Assembly: GCA_021841935.1 (NCBI GenBank)
Contig: JAKCDL010000001.1
Span: forward strand, 319,679 to 383,678
DNA length: 64,000 bases
DNA from: Actinomycetes bacterium
GTDB taxonomy: Bacteria; Actinomycetota; Acidimicrobiia; Acidimicrobiales; Acidimicrobiaceae
Direction of reading: 5' to 3'
The notes beneath the pieces are model-generated. The model was not told the DNA's origin and ran no database searches. It saw only the letters and a program-made list of their open reading frames with translations. Shown here piece after piece: positions 26,044-35,128 of the stretch (position 1 is its first letter; each line of letters starts with the position of its first letter). A program made the position numbers and the translations under genes.

Positions 26044-26805
26044 GTGAAATCTACTCGCCTAGTCCTTGTGCTGTCGGTCGTAACTGCAGCTCTCGCAGGC
26101 GTTGCATATTTTTCGAAGTATGCAGCAATTGCGGCAGCCGTTGTTGGGATCGTAGTTATCTCATCAGTCGTCAAAGTTGGTCGCAAAGTTGATGGTCTTG
26201 AAAGAGACCGCGCCGATGCATCCTTCCTAAAGTTAACACCCCAAGAGTTCGAGGCATCGAACCTAGAGTCGAAGTCGCAGGCGTCAGAAATTCAAGAGTC
26301 ACACACTGGTTCCGATCCCGAGACGGGCTTAGCAACTTATCCCGTCTTTAGAGCAATACTTGAGTCGAAGGTTGCTACAGCTCGAAGAAGACTGTGGCCC
26401 GTGACGATCGTTCAAATACAGCTTTCGTTCTTAGACCAAATAGAGCCCACCCGTGATGAAATCTCAGCGGCGGTTGTGTCCTTCTCTTCACTTCTAAAAC
26501 TTACCCTCCGCGAAGCCGACGTTATCGCCCGTATCGGAAACGCTCGCTTTGCGCTAATTCTCGAAGATACAGATGAAGAAGGATCGGCTTGGGTCGCGGA
26601 GAGGATTCAAGTGGCACAAGTTAAAGCCGGAAGTACCGTAATACACAAGATCTCAGCAGGTGTCGCTGGATACCCGTCTAATGGATCAGTGCCCTCCGAA
26701 CTTTTTACCCGATCGACTATGGCACTCGAGCACGCTCTCGCTGCAGCCGCAGATGCCGGAATTGGTAAGGTCGTAGTAGCACCATCGGTTCCCTATAAGG
26801 CATAG
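26044..26805 (+). CDS. membrane protein with eroded GGDEF domain
   Basis: Two N-terminal transmembrane helices (about 5-45), a linker, then about 165 residues with the GGDEF-domain pattern: DPETGLATYPVFRAIL (in place of D-x-LTGLxNRRxF), ADVIARIGNARFALILED (GNARF where GGDEF belongs), and SAGVAGYP near the end. The metal and substrate residues of the signature are lost, so it should not make c-di-GMP. It may sense or act as a partner. GTG 26044 starts it. It is followed by a strong terminator, so it stands alone. Confidence 0.7.
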   Translation: MKSTRLVLVLSVVTAALAGVAYFSKYAAIAAAVVGIVVISSVVKVGRKVDGLERDRADASFLKLTPQEFEASNLESKSQASEIQESHTGSDPETGLATYPVFRAILESKVATARRRLWPVTIVQIQLSFLDQIEPTRDEISAAVVSFSSLLKLTLREADVIARIGNARFALILEDTDEEGSAWVAERIQVAQVKAGSTVIHKISAGVAGYPSNGSVPSELFTRSTMALEHALAAAADAGIGKVVVAPSVPYKA

Positions 26806-26872
26806 CCTCTCGGATCGAAATTCGATCAAATCCTCATCCTTATCCTTCCGGTTCTAAGAAAATTTCTGAAAA

Positions 26873-26911
26873 AAAGACCGTACCCCCGAGATTCTCGGGG
26901 GTACGGTCTTT
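26873..26911. terminator. bidirectional intrinsic terminator
   Basis: Perfect 18-bp stem AAAGACCGTACCCCCGAG (26873-26890), loop ATT, complementary arm 26894-26911, with A/T tails in the stem ends. It separates the GGDEF-like gene (+) from the carboxylase genes (-). Confidence 0.95.
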
Positions 26912-26971
26912 AACATTCTTATGAAGTCTTTATAAAGACTTTACGAAGATACCAGCTATTCAAATATTGTG

Positions 26972-27196
26972 TTACCAGGGCCGCGCACGCCGCGCAACTA
27001 CAGGTGCCGACCACCATCGACCCGAAAATCGCCAATCAACAATTGACGGGCGAGAGGTATCCTGCGGTTGTCGTGAAACTTGATTCATAACTAGCGAACG
27101 ATAGGCACTGACAACTACCGCCAATGCCTCTTCGTCAGTAATCTGAAATTCTTCCATCTCTTCAACCAACTTTCTTGGGCAACTTTGGTGGTACAA
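26972..27196 (-). CDS. probable acyl-CoA carboxylase epsilon subunit
   Basis: Up to 74 residues immediately after the carboxylase beta gene (2-nt gap). It has a short N-terminal helix with ITDEEALAVVVSAY, a variable middle, and a Trp/Arg-rich tail WRFSGRWWSAPVVARRARPW. Actinobacterial epsilon (AccE5-type) proteins are small, poorly conserved, sit beside the beta subunit and show this helix plus basic Trp tail; they stabilise the carboxylase complex. The start is uncertain: TTG 27196 or ATG 27157 in frame, neither with a clear ribosome binding site. Identification rests mostly on position and pattern. Confidence 0.65.
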   Translation of the reverse strand: MYHQSCPRKLVEEMEEFQITDEEALAVVVSAYRSLVMNQVSRQPQDTSRPSIVDWRFSGRWWSAPVVARRARPW

Positions 27197-27198
27197 AA

Positions 27199-28758
27199 CT
27201 ACAGTGGAACGTTACCGTGCTTACGCCTTGGCAACTCTTCCCTCTTGGTAGCCAACACAGCCAAAGACTTGATTAAAACCTTACGGGTCTCAGCAGGATC
27301 TATCACATCATCTACAAATCCGCGTTCCGCTGCCACATATGGGTTGGCGTAACGCTCTATGTACTCTTCAACCAATTCTTTTCTACGTCCGGCAGGATCG
27401 TTAGATTCAGCTAACTCACGCTTATGCACAACTTCAACTGCACCCTGTGGCCCCATGACTGCTAATTCAGCCGAAGGCCAAGCGAATGCAAAGTCGGCCC
27501 CAACACTCTTCGAATTCATAACTACGTAAGCACCGCCATAAGCTTTGCGCGTGATCACCTGAATTCTAGGTACGGTAGCCTCGCAGTAGGCATAAAGCAG
27601 TTTGGCTCCATGGCGGATAATACCTCCATACTCCTGATCGACTCCTGGCATAAAACCCGGAACATCGACAAAGGTAACGATAGGAATATTAAATGAGTCA
27701 CAAGTTCGAACAAAGCGAGCAGCCTTTTCCGACGAGTCGATATCGAGTACGCCCGCTAGTACGGCCGGCTGGTTTCCAACTACTCCAACGACGTTGCCAT
27801 TTAGTCGACCAAATCCACAGGTTATATTTTGTGCCCAATATGGAAAGTACTCAAAGTAGTCACCGTCGTCGAGAACGGTTGAGATCACTTTTTTCATGTC
27901 ATATGGTTGGTTTGGGCTAGTCGGCAGCATGTCAGCCAACTCCGAAGTGAGGCGCTCTGGATCGTCGGTGGGTTCGACCGACGGCGGCATCTCCAGATTG
28001 TTCGATGGCAAAAGAGAGAGGAGGTACTTCACTTCATCAAGGCATGACTTTTCATCATCAAAGACAAAGGTAGCAACTCCGCTCTTAGTCGCATGGCTCA
28101 TCGCTCCGCCGAGCTCCTCGAGTGTAACCTCTTCTCCCGTTACAGTCTTTACGACGTCAGGTCCAGTTATGAACATATGAGAGCTCTCTTTGACCATAAA
28201 TATAAAGTCGGTCATAGCGGGTGAATATACAGCACCGCCAGCACATGGTCCCAATATCACCGAAATCTGAGGTATCACACCTGAGGATGCAACGTTTCGA
28301 TAGAAGATGCCTCCGTAGGAGTGAAGTGCAACCACTCCCTCTTGGATTCGAGCACCAGCACCGTCGTTTAGACCAATCATTGGAACGCCAACCGAGTTCG
28401 CAAGGTCCATCACCTTATGAATCTTTTCCGCAAAGACTTCACCAAGGGCTCCACCAAAGACCGTGAAGTCCTGCGAGAAGAGACATACTCTGCGACCGTT
28501 AATCGTTCCAAATCCAGTCACAACGCCATCGGTATAAGGACGATTCTCCTCTAGACCCATTCCATGGGCTCGGTGTCGAGCGAGCATATCGAGTTCCTGG
28601 AAAGAGTTCTCGTCGAGAAGATATTCAATCCGCTCTCGGGCGGTCATCTTGCCCTTCTGGTGCTGTCGCTCAACTGAACGCTGCGAGCCCGCATTTAAGG
28701 CCTGAGTTCTACGTAGACCTAACTCTTCAATCTTTTCTGCCATGGATCCTTGAGACAT
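27199..28758 (-). CDS. pccB: propionyl-/acyl-CoA carboxylase beta chain
   Basis: Carboxyltransferase subunit of 519 residues in two crotonase-like halves. RQHQKGKMTARERIEYLLD at the N-terminus, GGALGEVFAEKI, the two oxyanion Gly-Ala/Gly-Gly turns (GAGARIQEGV, GPCAGGAVYSPA; later RKAYGGAYVVMNSK), and C-terminal RKHGNVPL typical of PccB/AccD5. Together with the ethylmalonyl-CoA pathway genes the likely substrate is propionyl-CoA, though acetyl-CoA use is possible. The biotinylated alpha subunit is not in the window. The small epsilon-like gene follows; BioY is nearby. Confidence 0.93.
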   Translation of the reverse strand: MSQGSMAEKIEELGLRRTQALNAGSQRSVERQHQKGKMTARERIEYLLDENSFQELDMLARHRAHGMGLEENRPYTDGVVTGFGTINGRRVCLFSQDFTVFGGALGEVFAEKIHKVMDLANSVGVPMIGLNDGAGARIQEGVVALHSYGGIFYRNVASSGVIPQISVILGPCAGGAVYSPAMTDFIFMVKESSHMFITGPDVVKTVTGEEVTLEELGGAMSHATKSGVATFVFDDEKSCLDEVKYLLSLLPSNNLEMPPSVEPTDDPERLTSELADMLPTSPNQPYDMKKVISTVLDDGDYFEYFPYWAQNITCGFGRLNGNVVGVVGNQPAVLAGVLDIDSSEKAARFVRTCDSFNIPIVTFVDVPGFMPGVDQEYGGIIRHGAKLLYAYCEATVPRIQVITRKAYGGAYVVMNSKSVGADFAFAWPSAELAVMGPQGAVEVVHKRELAESNDPAGRRKELVEEYIERYANPYVAAERGFVDDVIDPAETRKVLIKSLAVLATKREELPRRKHGNVPL

Positions 28759-28805
28759 ATAAGATAAGGATACTCGCTAGATCAATTAGAAATCACTAAA
28801 ACAAC

Positions 28806-29495
28806 ATGGCGTTCGAAACTGACGTAGGCATCACGGAGGAAGAGTTCTTGTCACTCAATCTCGATGATATTGAGATGATGGGACTCGAACGCTCCGGTGA
28901 CCTGATACTTCTCACTAATCAGCCCACAAAAGAGATGTTCCTTCACGGATATTCAATTGGGATATTTGCTATGCCAATCGAAGATGACTTTCTTCCAAAA
29001 GGATATTACGGTTGGTTCTTGCCTAAAGAGCGTGGGGTCATTCCAATTCCACCTCTAGAGAATTCACACCTAGCCAATCCACCACGTTCCCTTCGACAGT
29101 CGATGAAACGTTACCGCTGCAAGGTGGATTGGGACTTTAACGGAGTAATTAGTAATTGTCGTCAGACCCCACGACCAGGAGGATGGATAGACGATCACAT
29201 CGAAAGCGTATTCAAAGAATTGCACGCAGATGGCATTGCACACTCTATTGAGGTATTCCAGGAAAGACAACTCGTCGGGGGACTCTACGGGGTAGAGGTA
29301 AATGGCGTCTTTAGCGGGGAATCAATGTTTCACCTGAGCCGTGATGCATCTAAGGTGGCCCTCGTTGAACTGGTTCGCTACTGCACCGAAAACAATATTG
29401 TATTGATTGAGACCCAATGGAATACACCGCACCTCAAGAGTTTGGGTGCGGTGACCATTCCTTGGACTACCTATTTAGATATCCTCAGGGGATAG
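28806..29495 (+). CDS. aat: leucyl/phenylalanyl-tRNA--protein transferase
   Basis: Adds Leu or Phe to proteins with N-terminal Arg or Lys, marking them for ClpS-ClpAP under the N-end rule. Family motifs: GYSIGIFAMP, YGWFLPKERGVIP, the GNAT-like core GGLYGVEVNGVFSGESMFHLSRDASKVAL, and a terminal TQWNTPHLKSLGAVTIP. Length 229 is normal. It is less common in actinobacteria than in proteobacteria. Divergent from pccB across 47 nt; no strong ribosome binding site precedes ATG 28806. Confidence 0.92.
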   Translation: MAFETDVGITEEEFLSLNLDDIEMMGLERSGDLILLTNQPTKEMFLHGYSIGIFAMPIEDDFLPKGYYGWFLPKERGVIPIPPLENSHLANPPRSLRQSMKRYRCKVDWDFNGVISNCRQTPRPGGWIDDHIESVFKELHADGIAHSIEVFQERQLVGGLYGVEVNGVFSGESMFHLSRDASKVALVELVRYCTENNIVLIETQWNTPHLKSLGAVTIPWTTYLDILRG

Positions 29496-29507
29496 GTATA
29501 AAAGTCG

Positions 29508-30095
29508 TTACTTTGTCGAACGCTGGACGAATTTCCACGCCGAGGGAAGCGCCACTGAGGCAAGTGCGATCTTTACTGCGTCTCCCGCTAGGAATGGTAC
29601 AACACCTAGGCTGATCGCTTTCGCTGGGGTCAAGCCCAATGAGATCGCAAGGAATCCAGCACCAAAAATGTAGATAACCAAGTTTCCTACTATCATTTCA
29701 CTCGTTGCTCCAAGTACCCTGCGATCATAGCCGCGGGAAGCCATCACGCCAATAACAGCTGCGGAGACAATAAATCCAATGATGTAGCCAAAGGTTGGTT
29801 CGCCAAATATCGCTACTCCGCCGGTACCCCCGGCGAACCAAGGCACTCCAGCCGCTCCGACTAATAGAAAGATCGAGGTACCGATGATCGATCTAATCGA
29901 ACCTAAGGTGCTGGCGCCAAGCAGCACCACAAAGGTCTGCGCAGTGACGGGAACCGGCGTAAACGGCAGGTGAAATGAGAACTGTCCCGATATTCCAATC
30001 AGTATTGCGTACGAAACAACGAGAGCAACGTCGGCTAGGACTGTCGTTCCTACGTAATCCGACAAAACTCGGATCGGCTTAGCGACGGTGTTCAT
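29508..30095 (-). CDS. bioY: biotin transporter S component BioY
   Basis: About 195 residues with six transmembrane helices; motifs FTPVPVTAQTFVVLLGASTLG, GAAGVPWFAGGTGG and GYIIGFI are those of the biotin-binding BioY subunit of ECF transporters. ATG 30095 has GGGAG upstream and is preferred to the in-frame start at 30119. No BioM/BioN is adjacent, so it works alone or with a shared ECF module elsewhere. Biotin serves the pccB carboxylase encoded just upstream on the map. Confidence 0.92.
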   Translation of the reverse strand: MNTVAKPIRVLSDYVGTTVLADVALVVSYAILIGISGQFSFHLPFTPVPVTAQTFVVLLGASTLGSIRSIIGTSIFLLVGAAGVPWFAGGTGGVAIFGEPTFGYIIGFIVSAAVIGVMASRGYDRRVLGATSEMIVGNLVIYIFGAGFLAISLGLTPAKAISLGVVPFLAGDAVKIALASVALPSAWKFVQRSTK

Positions 30096-30155
30096 ATTAG
30101 AGATTCTCCCTCTATTCACTTTGACAATTTACGACTGACAACCTAGTTTGGCTCT

Positions 30156-30410
30156 TCAATAGCGAAGGCCACTTCGCACTATCCACTCCCGCAAAGTGTC
30201 AGAGCCGCAACGATCGCAATCTAGGGGTCGTACGATTGCAAAGATTCCTCGGGCAAACTTACTTGCTCGGCGGGTTTGTAACGCCGAGATACATCCGGCA
30301 TTCGACGACATAAAATCCACAGGTCCTAACCAATAGAGAGATACGCCTCCCACTAGAGCACCCTTGTGCATGGCCACAGAGACCCTTACCTTAAATCGAT
30401 CTCCGAACAC
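30156..30410 (-). CDS. hypothetical small protein, weak support
   Basis: 84 residues from GTG 30410; the frame is open another 12 codons upstream to a stop. It begins VFGDRFKVRVSVAMHKGA, has a moderately hydrophobic centre, and ends with a C-x2-C pair in DCDRCGSDTLREWI. Amino-acid composition looks like a real or recently decayed protein, but no family is recognised and no ribosome binding site is clear. It could be a remnant. It lies in the 480-nt gap between bioY and the lipoprotein gene, which otherwise shows nothing. Confidence 0.3.
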   Translation of the reverse strand: MFGDRFKVRVSVAMHKGALVGGVSLYWLGPVDFMSSNAGCISALQTRRASKFARGIFAIVRPLDCDRCGSDTLREWIVRSGLRY

Positions 30411-30579
30411 AGAGCCAACACCGATGATTTTAAACGTAGGTATTCAAACCGCAAGTCTCTACCGCAACGCCTTCTAGCATTCGAGCTACCTTCTGATGGC
30501 CATAAAGATCCCAAATAGGGCACTTTCCGGTAAACACATAGGCCTTATCGAATGCGTGCCCAACTTGAGTTCTTCGTAA

Positions 30580-31434
30580 CTATGGATTTGCGAGGGGTCC
30601 ATTTGGATCAATCGCTCCGGCTAAGTCGGCAAGCGGCACATTAACAGTGACTGCACCTATAGAAGATGGGACGGCTTGCCCTTGCGAGAAGCCAATCATT
30701 ATTGAATTTGAAGTTATGTTGAAGGCGGCAAAGTTAGATGGCAAAGGCGATGTGCCACTTTGACTCAGAGAGGATGCTGCGACTCCCTGCGCGCTAAGTT
30801 GCTGCTGCAACTGACTTCTGGAGTCACGTGAAAGGATCGATAAAAAGTCGCTTCCACTCTTGAAAAGTCCGGGCAAAGACAACAATGTTCCAGTTGAGAG
30901 GTTGAAATTAAGAGTTGAAATAGTTGTGGTAGCGGCCGCATTGCTCGCAGTTGCCGTCTGGAGAACAAACTGTACTGAAAATATCTTGCTATCTGCAAGA
31001 ATAACTTTAAATGCTCCATTTAGAGTCGAAGTTGTAGAAGTCTGAACGTTGCTAGAACCGAGGCTCAAATTCTGGGCAAAGGATTCCGCCCAACTATTCA
31101 CGGCATTAGCGATCTGGGAGTTGATGTTAGATTCATCTACAGAGGAGACAAGGCCACTAACTACGGGGTAGCTAATGTTAATCGTGTAGTTCGGAGAGGT
31201 GCTACTTTTAGCAAATACCGATGCAGAAACGTTCGGAGTAACCTCGACTACAGTCGTCGTGGGAGCAGCAGTCGTTCCTGGGGCGGCAGTGACTGTAGGA
31301 GGAATGAGCGTCGTCGAAGATAGGGACGGCGCCGTAGTAGTGGTCGCAGTCGTTGCGGTGGCACCACAGCCAGCTAAAACAAGCGGAGTCAAAATTGCAA
31401 AGATCCTCGATTTTCCCAGCTTCGCCACTTTCAC
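30580..31434 (-). CDS. secreted lipoprotein with DUF3298/RsiV-like domain
   Basis: Signal peptide with lipobox LVLAGC, then a Thr/Ala/Pro low-complexity linker to about residue 70, then a globular domain ending FNITSNSIMIGFSQGQAVPSSIGAVTVNVPLADL, which has the pattern of the DUF3298 C-terminal domain found in RsiV anti-sigma factors and related lipoproteins. GTG 31434 is favoured: GAGGAG lies 7 nt upstream, whereas the longer in-frame start at 31449 has nothing. No sigma factor is adjacent, so a stand-alone envelope role is likelier than anti-sigma. Confidence 0.75.
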   Translation of the reverse strand: MKVAKLGKSRIFAILTPLVLAGCGATATTATTTTAPSLSSTTLIPPTVTAAPGTTAAPTTTVVEVTPNVSASVFAKSSTSPNYTINISYPVVSGLVSSVDESNINSQIANAVNSWAESFAQNLSLGSSNVQTSTTSTLNGAFKVILADSKIFSVQFVLQTATASNAAATTTISTLNFNLSTGTLLSLPGLFKSGSDFLSILSRDSRSQLQQQLSAQGVAASSLSQSGTSPLPSNFAAFNITSNSIMIGFSQGQAVPSSIGAVTVNVPLADLAGAIDPNGPLANP

Positions 31435-31565
31435 TTCATTGCTCCTCATTGTTTACCCACGCTAGATTGAAGTCCGTCTAATTATCGGAACGTTCTAACT
31501 CGATTTAAACTTAATTTTCAAGCACTTCAAGAATACCCTCGCAAAGCTGGGAATATATAACTACC

Positions 31566-32462
31566 ATGGCAGACAAGAATGAGATCCTCGGATATCTACA
31601 AGCGACTCTTGCAACACTGCTGGTAGGTAGCGGAGTAGCTACCGCTTCGCTCGTAAAGAATGCATCCCCCCTTATTACACAAGGCGCACGTTACCTTATT
31701 GGAACAATTCTGCTGATCCCATTGGTAGCACACGAAGAAAGATCAAAGGAAAGACTTACCCGAATCGACTACCTCCATCTCTTGCTCGTATCAGGCCTTG
31801 GAGTAGTCGCCTTCTCTACTTTGGGTATTATTGCCCTTAGACATATTGATCCTTCGGGTCTCGCTATCGTAATTGGCGCAGCACCAGTAGCGATCGGGGT
31901 ATTTGGTCCAATTGTTGACAAACGGCGCCCTAAGATCAAACCGATCATAGGCGCAGTGATCGTCCTACTTGGTACTGCCATAGTTGAGGGTAACTCATCG
32001 GCCACATTCATAGGGATCGCTTTGGCAATAGTTGTGATGGGCTGTGATGCTTCGTTTTCCATCTTTTCAGTCGGAGTGGTCAAAAAAATAGGGGCTTATC
32101 GTCTCAGCTTCATCACAATTGCCTTTGGTGCGGTCGTGCTTCTTGGCTACAAAGCCCTGACGGGAAATCTAAATCTTGGCTCTCTCACCCACCGCGAGTA
32201 CCTGATCATCGCTTATCAAGGGGTGTTTTCAACGTTTGGAGCTTTTGTGCTTTGGTACAAAGGGATGGCGCGCGTAAATATAGAGTCAATTGGACTCTTT
32301 CCTGGTCTAATACCAGTAGGTGCCCTTACTACAACCTTCATTATTGGTATCGCGCCCCACAGAGGCATCGTTATTTCGATCGGCGTGGCCGTGTCGGTAG
32401 CTGGTATCGCTTTTGGTCTTTCAAATAAAAATAGGGGCAAAATTCACGAAAGCCTTACCTAA
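31566..32462 (+). CDS. DMT-superfamily (EamA) transporter
   Basis: 298 residues with ten hydrophobic helices in two EamA repeats (ATLATLLVGSGVATASLV... and SIFSVGVVKKIGAYRLSF...). Repeat ends LGTAIVEG and GIAFGLSNKN are typical. Drug/metabolite exporters of this fold carry amino acids, nucleosides or other small molecules; the substrate is unknown. ATG 31566 starts it. Monocistronic, convergent with ridA. Confidence 0.85.
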   Translation: MADKNEILGYLQATLATLLVGSGVATASLVKNASPLITQGARYLIGTILLIPLVAHEERSKERLTRIDYLHLLLVSGLGVVAFSTLGIIALRHIDPSGLAIVIGAAPVAIGVFGPIVDKRRPKIKPIIGAVIVLLGTAIVEGNSSATFIGIALAIVVMGCDASFSIFSVGVVKKIGAYRLSFITIAFGAVVLLGYKALTGNLNLGSLTHREYLIIAYQGVFSTFGAFVLWYKGMARVNIESIGLFPGLIPVGALTTTFIIGIAPHRGIVISIGVAVSVAGIAFGLSNKNRGKIHESLT

Positions 32463-32478
32463 CGAACTTTTGCCCCTA
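32432..32478. terminator. likely bidirectional terminator
   Basis: 11-bp inverted repeat TAGGGGCAAAA (32432-32442) / TTTTGCCCCTA (32468-32478) with a 25-nt loop spanning the DMT stop codon. GC-rich part plus A/T run in both directions, in a 27-nt convergent gap. Confidence 0.65.
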
Positions 32479-32489
32479 CTATCCAATTG

Positions 32490-32957
32490 CTATTTGAGAA
32501 TGAACGTTGCTTCAAGTTCGACAGCGACGCCTCGTGGTAGCACGGCCACGCCGACCGCTGCTCGTGCATGCCTTCCATCCTCACCAAAGGCTACGACCAT
32601 AAGGTCGCTTGCGGCATTTATAACCTCTGGCTGATCCGTAAAGTCAGGACTTGACGCAACAAATCCGCCCAATCTTGCTACTCGAGCAACCTTGTCGAGG
32701 TCCCCGATCGCCGCCTTTAGGTTTGCCAAAAGTCCAAGAGCGGCTAGTTGAGCACCTTCACGAGCTTCATCGATTGATATATCTACTCCCAGGCGACCCT
32801 TTGCAACCAATGTCCCACCTGACATAGGCAAGACTCCTGAACAGTAGGCCACAGTGCCAACCACAACGACCGGAACATAGCTTCCCTGCGGTGCGGGAGC
32901 AACAGGCAGGGTAAAACCCGCATCACTTAATCTTTTTTCTACTGCAGAATTCGTCAT
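32490..32957 (-). CDS. RidA/YjgF/UK114-family protein
   Basis: 155 residues. Rid signature ARAAVGVAVLPRGVAVELEATF near the C-terminus includes the Arg and Glu positions used for 2-iminobutyrate/2-iminopropionate hydrolysis; VAYCSGVLPM and AREGAQLAALGLLANLKAAIGDLD match the LGxLPx and NxxxxLxxAG blocks. It is longer than the 128-residue RidA and closer to the Rid2/endoribonuclease-L-PSP-like group. Enamine/imine deamination is a plausible role. Confidence 0.85.
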   Translation of the reverse strand: MTNSAVEKRLSDAGFTLPVAPAPQGSYVPVVVVGTVAYCSGVLPMSGGTLVAKGRLGVDISIDEAREGAQLAALGLLANLKAAIGDLDKVARVARLGGFVASSPDFTDQPEVINAASDLMVVAFGEDGRHARAAVGVAVLPRGVAVELEATFILK

Positions 32958-33088
32958 GTCTAAATACTAAGTCCACAATTGGGTCGACAATGAAAAAGAT
33001 GGTGATTGGTAACTGCAATATAACCTCAAGAAATCTTACTTTTTAGTAATTTTTTTCTATCGCCACTTTCATCAAGTATGATCGAGCC

Positions 33089-33937
33089 ATGGACTTCGGA
33101 ACAATAATTTTTCCCACAGAGTACTCAATATCGCCTATTGAAATCGCCCAAGAGGTCGAATCTCGTGGATTTAGATCGCTCTACTTCCCAGAGCACACCC
33201 ATATCCCCGCCTCCCGCACTACGCCTTATCCTGGAGGGGGAGATTTACCTCTCGAGTACTACTCAACCTATGATCCGTTCGTTGCCCTATCATTTGCGGC
33301 TGCAGTTACAAAAGAGTTGCTCATTGGTACCGGAATTACTCTGGTAGTTGAAAGGGACCCGATTGTCTTAGCCAAAGAAGTTGCTTCGATCGATCGACTA
33401 TCCAATGGCCGCTTTGAATTTGGAGTTGGAGCGGGATGGAATCGAGAGGAGATGGAGAACCACGGTACGGATCCCAAAACTCGCTTTAGTCTCTTACGGG
33501 AGCGCATCCTTGCGATGAAGGAGATATGGGCTAATAAAGAGGCGACATTCTCAGGCAAGTTCGTTAACTTTGATCGAATAATAAGTGATCCAAAGCCGAT
33601 TAGGGCTCCTCATCCTCCGATCTTGGTTGGCGGCAACGGAGAGTCTGCATTTGAACGTTGCCTTGACTACGGCGACGTTTGGATGCCAATTGTAAGATCA
33701 AGCGCAGACGACTTCTCGCTTCGATTAACCGAATTTGACAATTTCTGCAAGACGCGCAACGTAGATCGACCCCCCGTCTACATATTTGGTGCCCCAGTCG
33801 ATGGAGACTCCCTTGTTCGATACGCAGAACTCGGCGTCGAAAGAGCTATCTTTTGGCTTCCAAGCGACTCGAGGGACAAGGCACTATCAAAGCTAGACCA
33901 TATCCAAAAGACACTCACCGAATTCAAGTTGGTCTAA
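33089..33937 (+). CDS. LLM-class F420-dependent oxidoreductase
   Basis: Luciferase-like TIM barrel of 282 residues. ESRGFRSLYFPEHTHIP, IGTGITLVVERDPIVLAKEVASID, and GRFEFGVGAGWNREEMENHG are the motifs of the TIGR03619-type F420 subfamily; the latter lines the deazaflavin site. Coenzyme F420 use is inferred from family and agrees with an actinobacterial host. The substrate is unknown. No F420-synthesis gene is in the window. Confidence 0.85.
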   Translation: MDFGTIIFPTEYSISPIEIAQEVESRGFRSLYFPEHTHIPASRTTPYPGGGDLPLEYYSTYDPFVALSFAAAVTKELLIGTGITLVVERDPIVLAKEVASIDRLSNGRFEFGVGAGWNREEMENHGTDPKTRFSLLRERILAMKEIWANKEATFSGKFVNFDRIISDPKPIRAPHPPILVGGNGESAFERCLDYGDVWMPIVRSSADDFSLRLTEFDNFCKTRNVDRPPVYIFGAPVDGDSLVRYAELGVERAIFWLPSDSRDKALSKLDHIQKTLTEFKLV

Positions 33938-33957
33938 CAATTTTTTGGATATGCCCC

Positions 33958-35079
33958 TTATGTAGCGTCAAAGAGACGATTGATATACATCTTTCTGACG
34001 TCCCTGTCGTAACGCAGTTCGGATATTTCAGCCAACGAAGTGATAGTCGATGCATTGGTTCCATTGCCAACTAAGACGAGTTGGTCCCGTCGAAAGTAAC
34101 TCTGATCAAAAAAGACCGTCTCCTTCATACCGAGAAGAAGTGACAAAAAGATGTCACCAGCTACATATTCAGTGATTTTTTCGAGAATTAAACTCGTTAC
34201 TCTAAAGTCAAGGAGAGTATCGAAGTTATCGATCGCAACAATACCGCCATTTTCCATATCGGCTTGAGAGGCAAGGATAGCAGAAACAGCAAGTAGCGCA
34301 GCCTCAGAAGTGGACAAGTTCGAAAGGGGCAGCCGATAATCTTTGCGTTCGTTGCTCTCTAAAGCACCGAACGTTGAATCATCAACCCCACTTAAGAATT
34401 CTCGAAGTTTTTCTGCAACCTTACTTGAAGTATTTCGAGCTATATTCTCTAAAAGCGAGAAAAAACCTTCAATAGAAGATTTTTTTACGATTATTTCTCG
34501 ATTTTCTAAAACAACTAGGGGATCATAATAGATAGCGTGGCTAAGAGCCCTTACCAGCGCCTCTACATCTTCGCCTCTCGATGGTTCAAAACGACCTAAA
34601 AGGTTACCTGCAGTCACAAGCGTAGGAACAACTATTGGAGTATGGACATCGGCTTCTGCGAGAAACAAAACCTCGTCTTTCGAGGTTCTGGCATATATGA
34701 GGGCCTCCTTTACTACGTTCCCACCCCGAACGGCAATCACGTATTCATACAACCGATCATCTACAGCAAAAACGGCCGATATTGAGTAGAAATCTCTTTC
34801 ACCTTGTACCGCAAGAGACAGGATTGATTCAAATGAAGCCTCTCCTATTGCCGTAAAGATTGCAGCTAGAGCCTTCATCAACACACTTTTTCCCGCTCCC
34901 ATCTCTCCGTATAGAGCAACAAGGGGAAGCAGTGACATTCGAAATCTAGGGATCACATAGAGATTCTCGCGGCTCGCACGCTCCTTTGAGGCAACAAACG
35001 AAAGCGTCGCCCCATCCTCAAACGGAGCGACGCCACCCAAGCGCAATGAAACTAACCTAACTTTATGAGAATTTTTCAC
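33958..35079 (-). CDS. degenerate COG1106/AAA15-like ATPase
   Basis: 374 residues. The N-terminal pattern (SLRLGGVAPFEDGATLSF) and Walker A GEMGAGKS (about residues 59-66) are those of SMC/OLD-related AAA15 ATPases, and the C-terminal ELRYDRDVRKMYINRLFDA resembles the family's closing block. Key catalytic features differ: Walker B reads GIVAIDNFDTLLDF, with Asn where the catalytic Glu belongs and no LHP His switch, and the signature is LSTSEAAL instead of LSxGE. COG1106 proteins often pair with RloB in phage-defence pairs; no partner lies here. It follows the 74-residue membrane-protein gene by about 46 nt in the importer block. Start TTG/GTG 35082/35079 lacks a ribosome binding site. Confidence 0.65.
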   Translation of the reverse strand: MKNSHKVRLVSLRLGGVAPFEDGATLSFVASKERASRENLYVIPRFRMSLLPLVALYGEMGAGKSVLMKALAAIFTAIGEASFESILSLAVQGERDFYSISAVFAVDDRLYEYVIAVRGGNVVKEALIYARTSKDEVLFLAEADVHTPIVVPTLVTAGNLLGRFEPSRGEDVEALVRALSHAIYYDPLVVLENREIIVKKSSIEGFFSLLENIARNTSSKVAEKLREFLSGVDDSTFGALESNERKDYRLPLSNLSTSEAALLAVSAILASQADMENGGIVAIDNFDTLLDFRVTSLILEKITEYVAGDIFLSLLLGMKETVFFDQSYFRRDQLVLVGNGTNASTITSLAEISELRYDRDVRKMYINRLFDAT

Positions 35080-35128
35080 CAAAAAGTTAACATAGCATCA
35101 TTATTGCGATAAAGACGAGGAAATTTCT

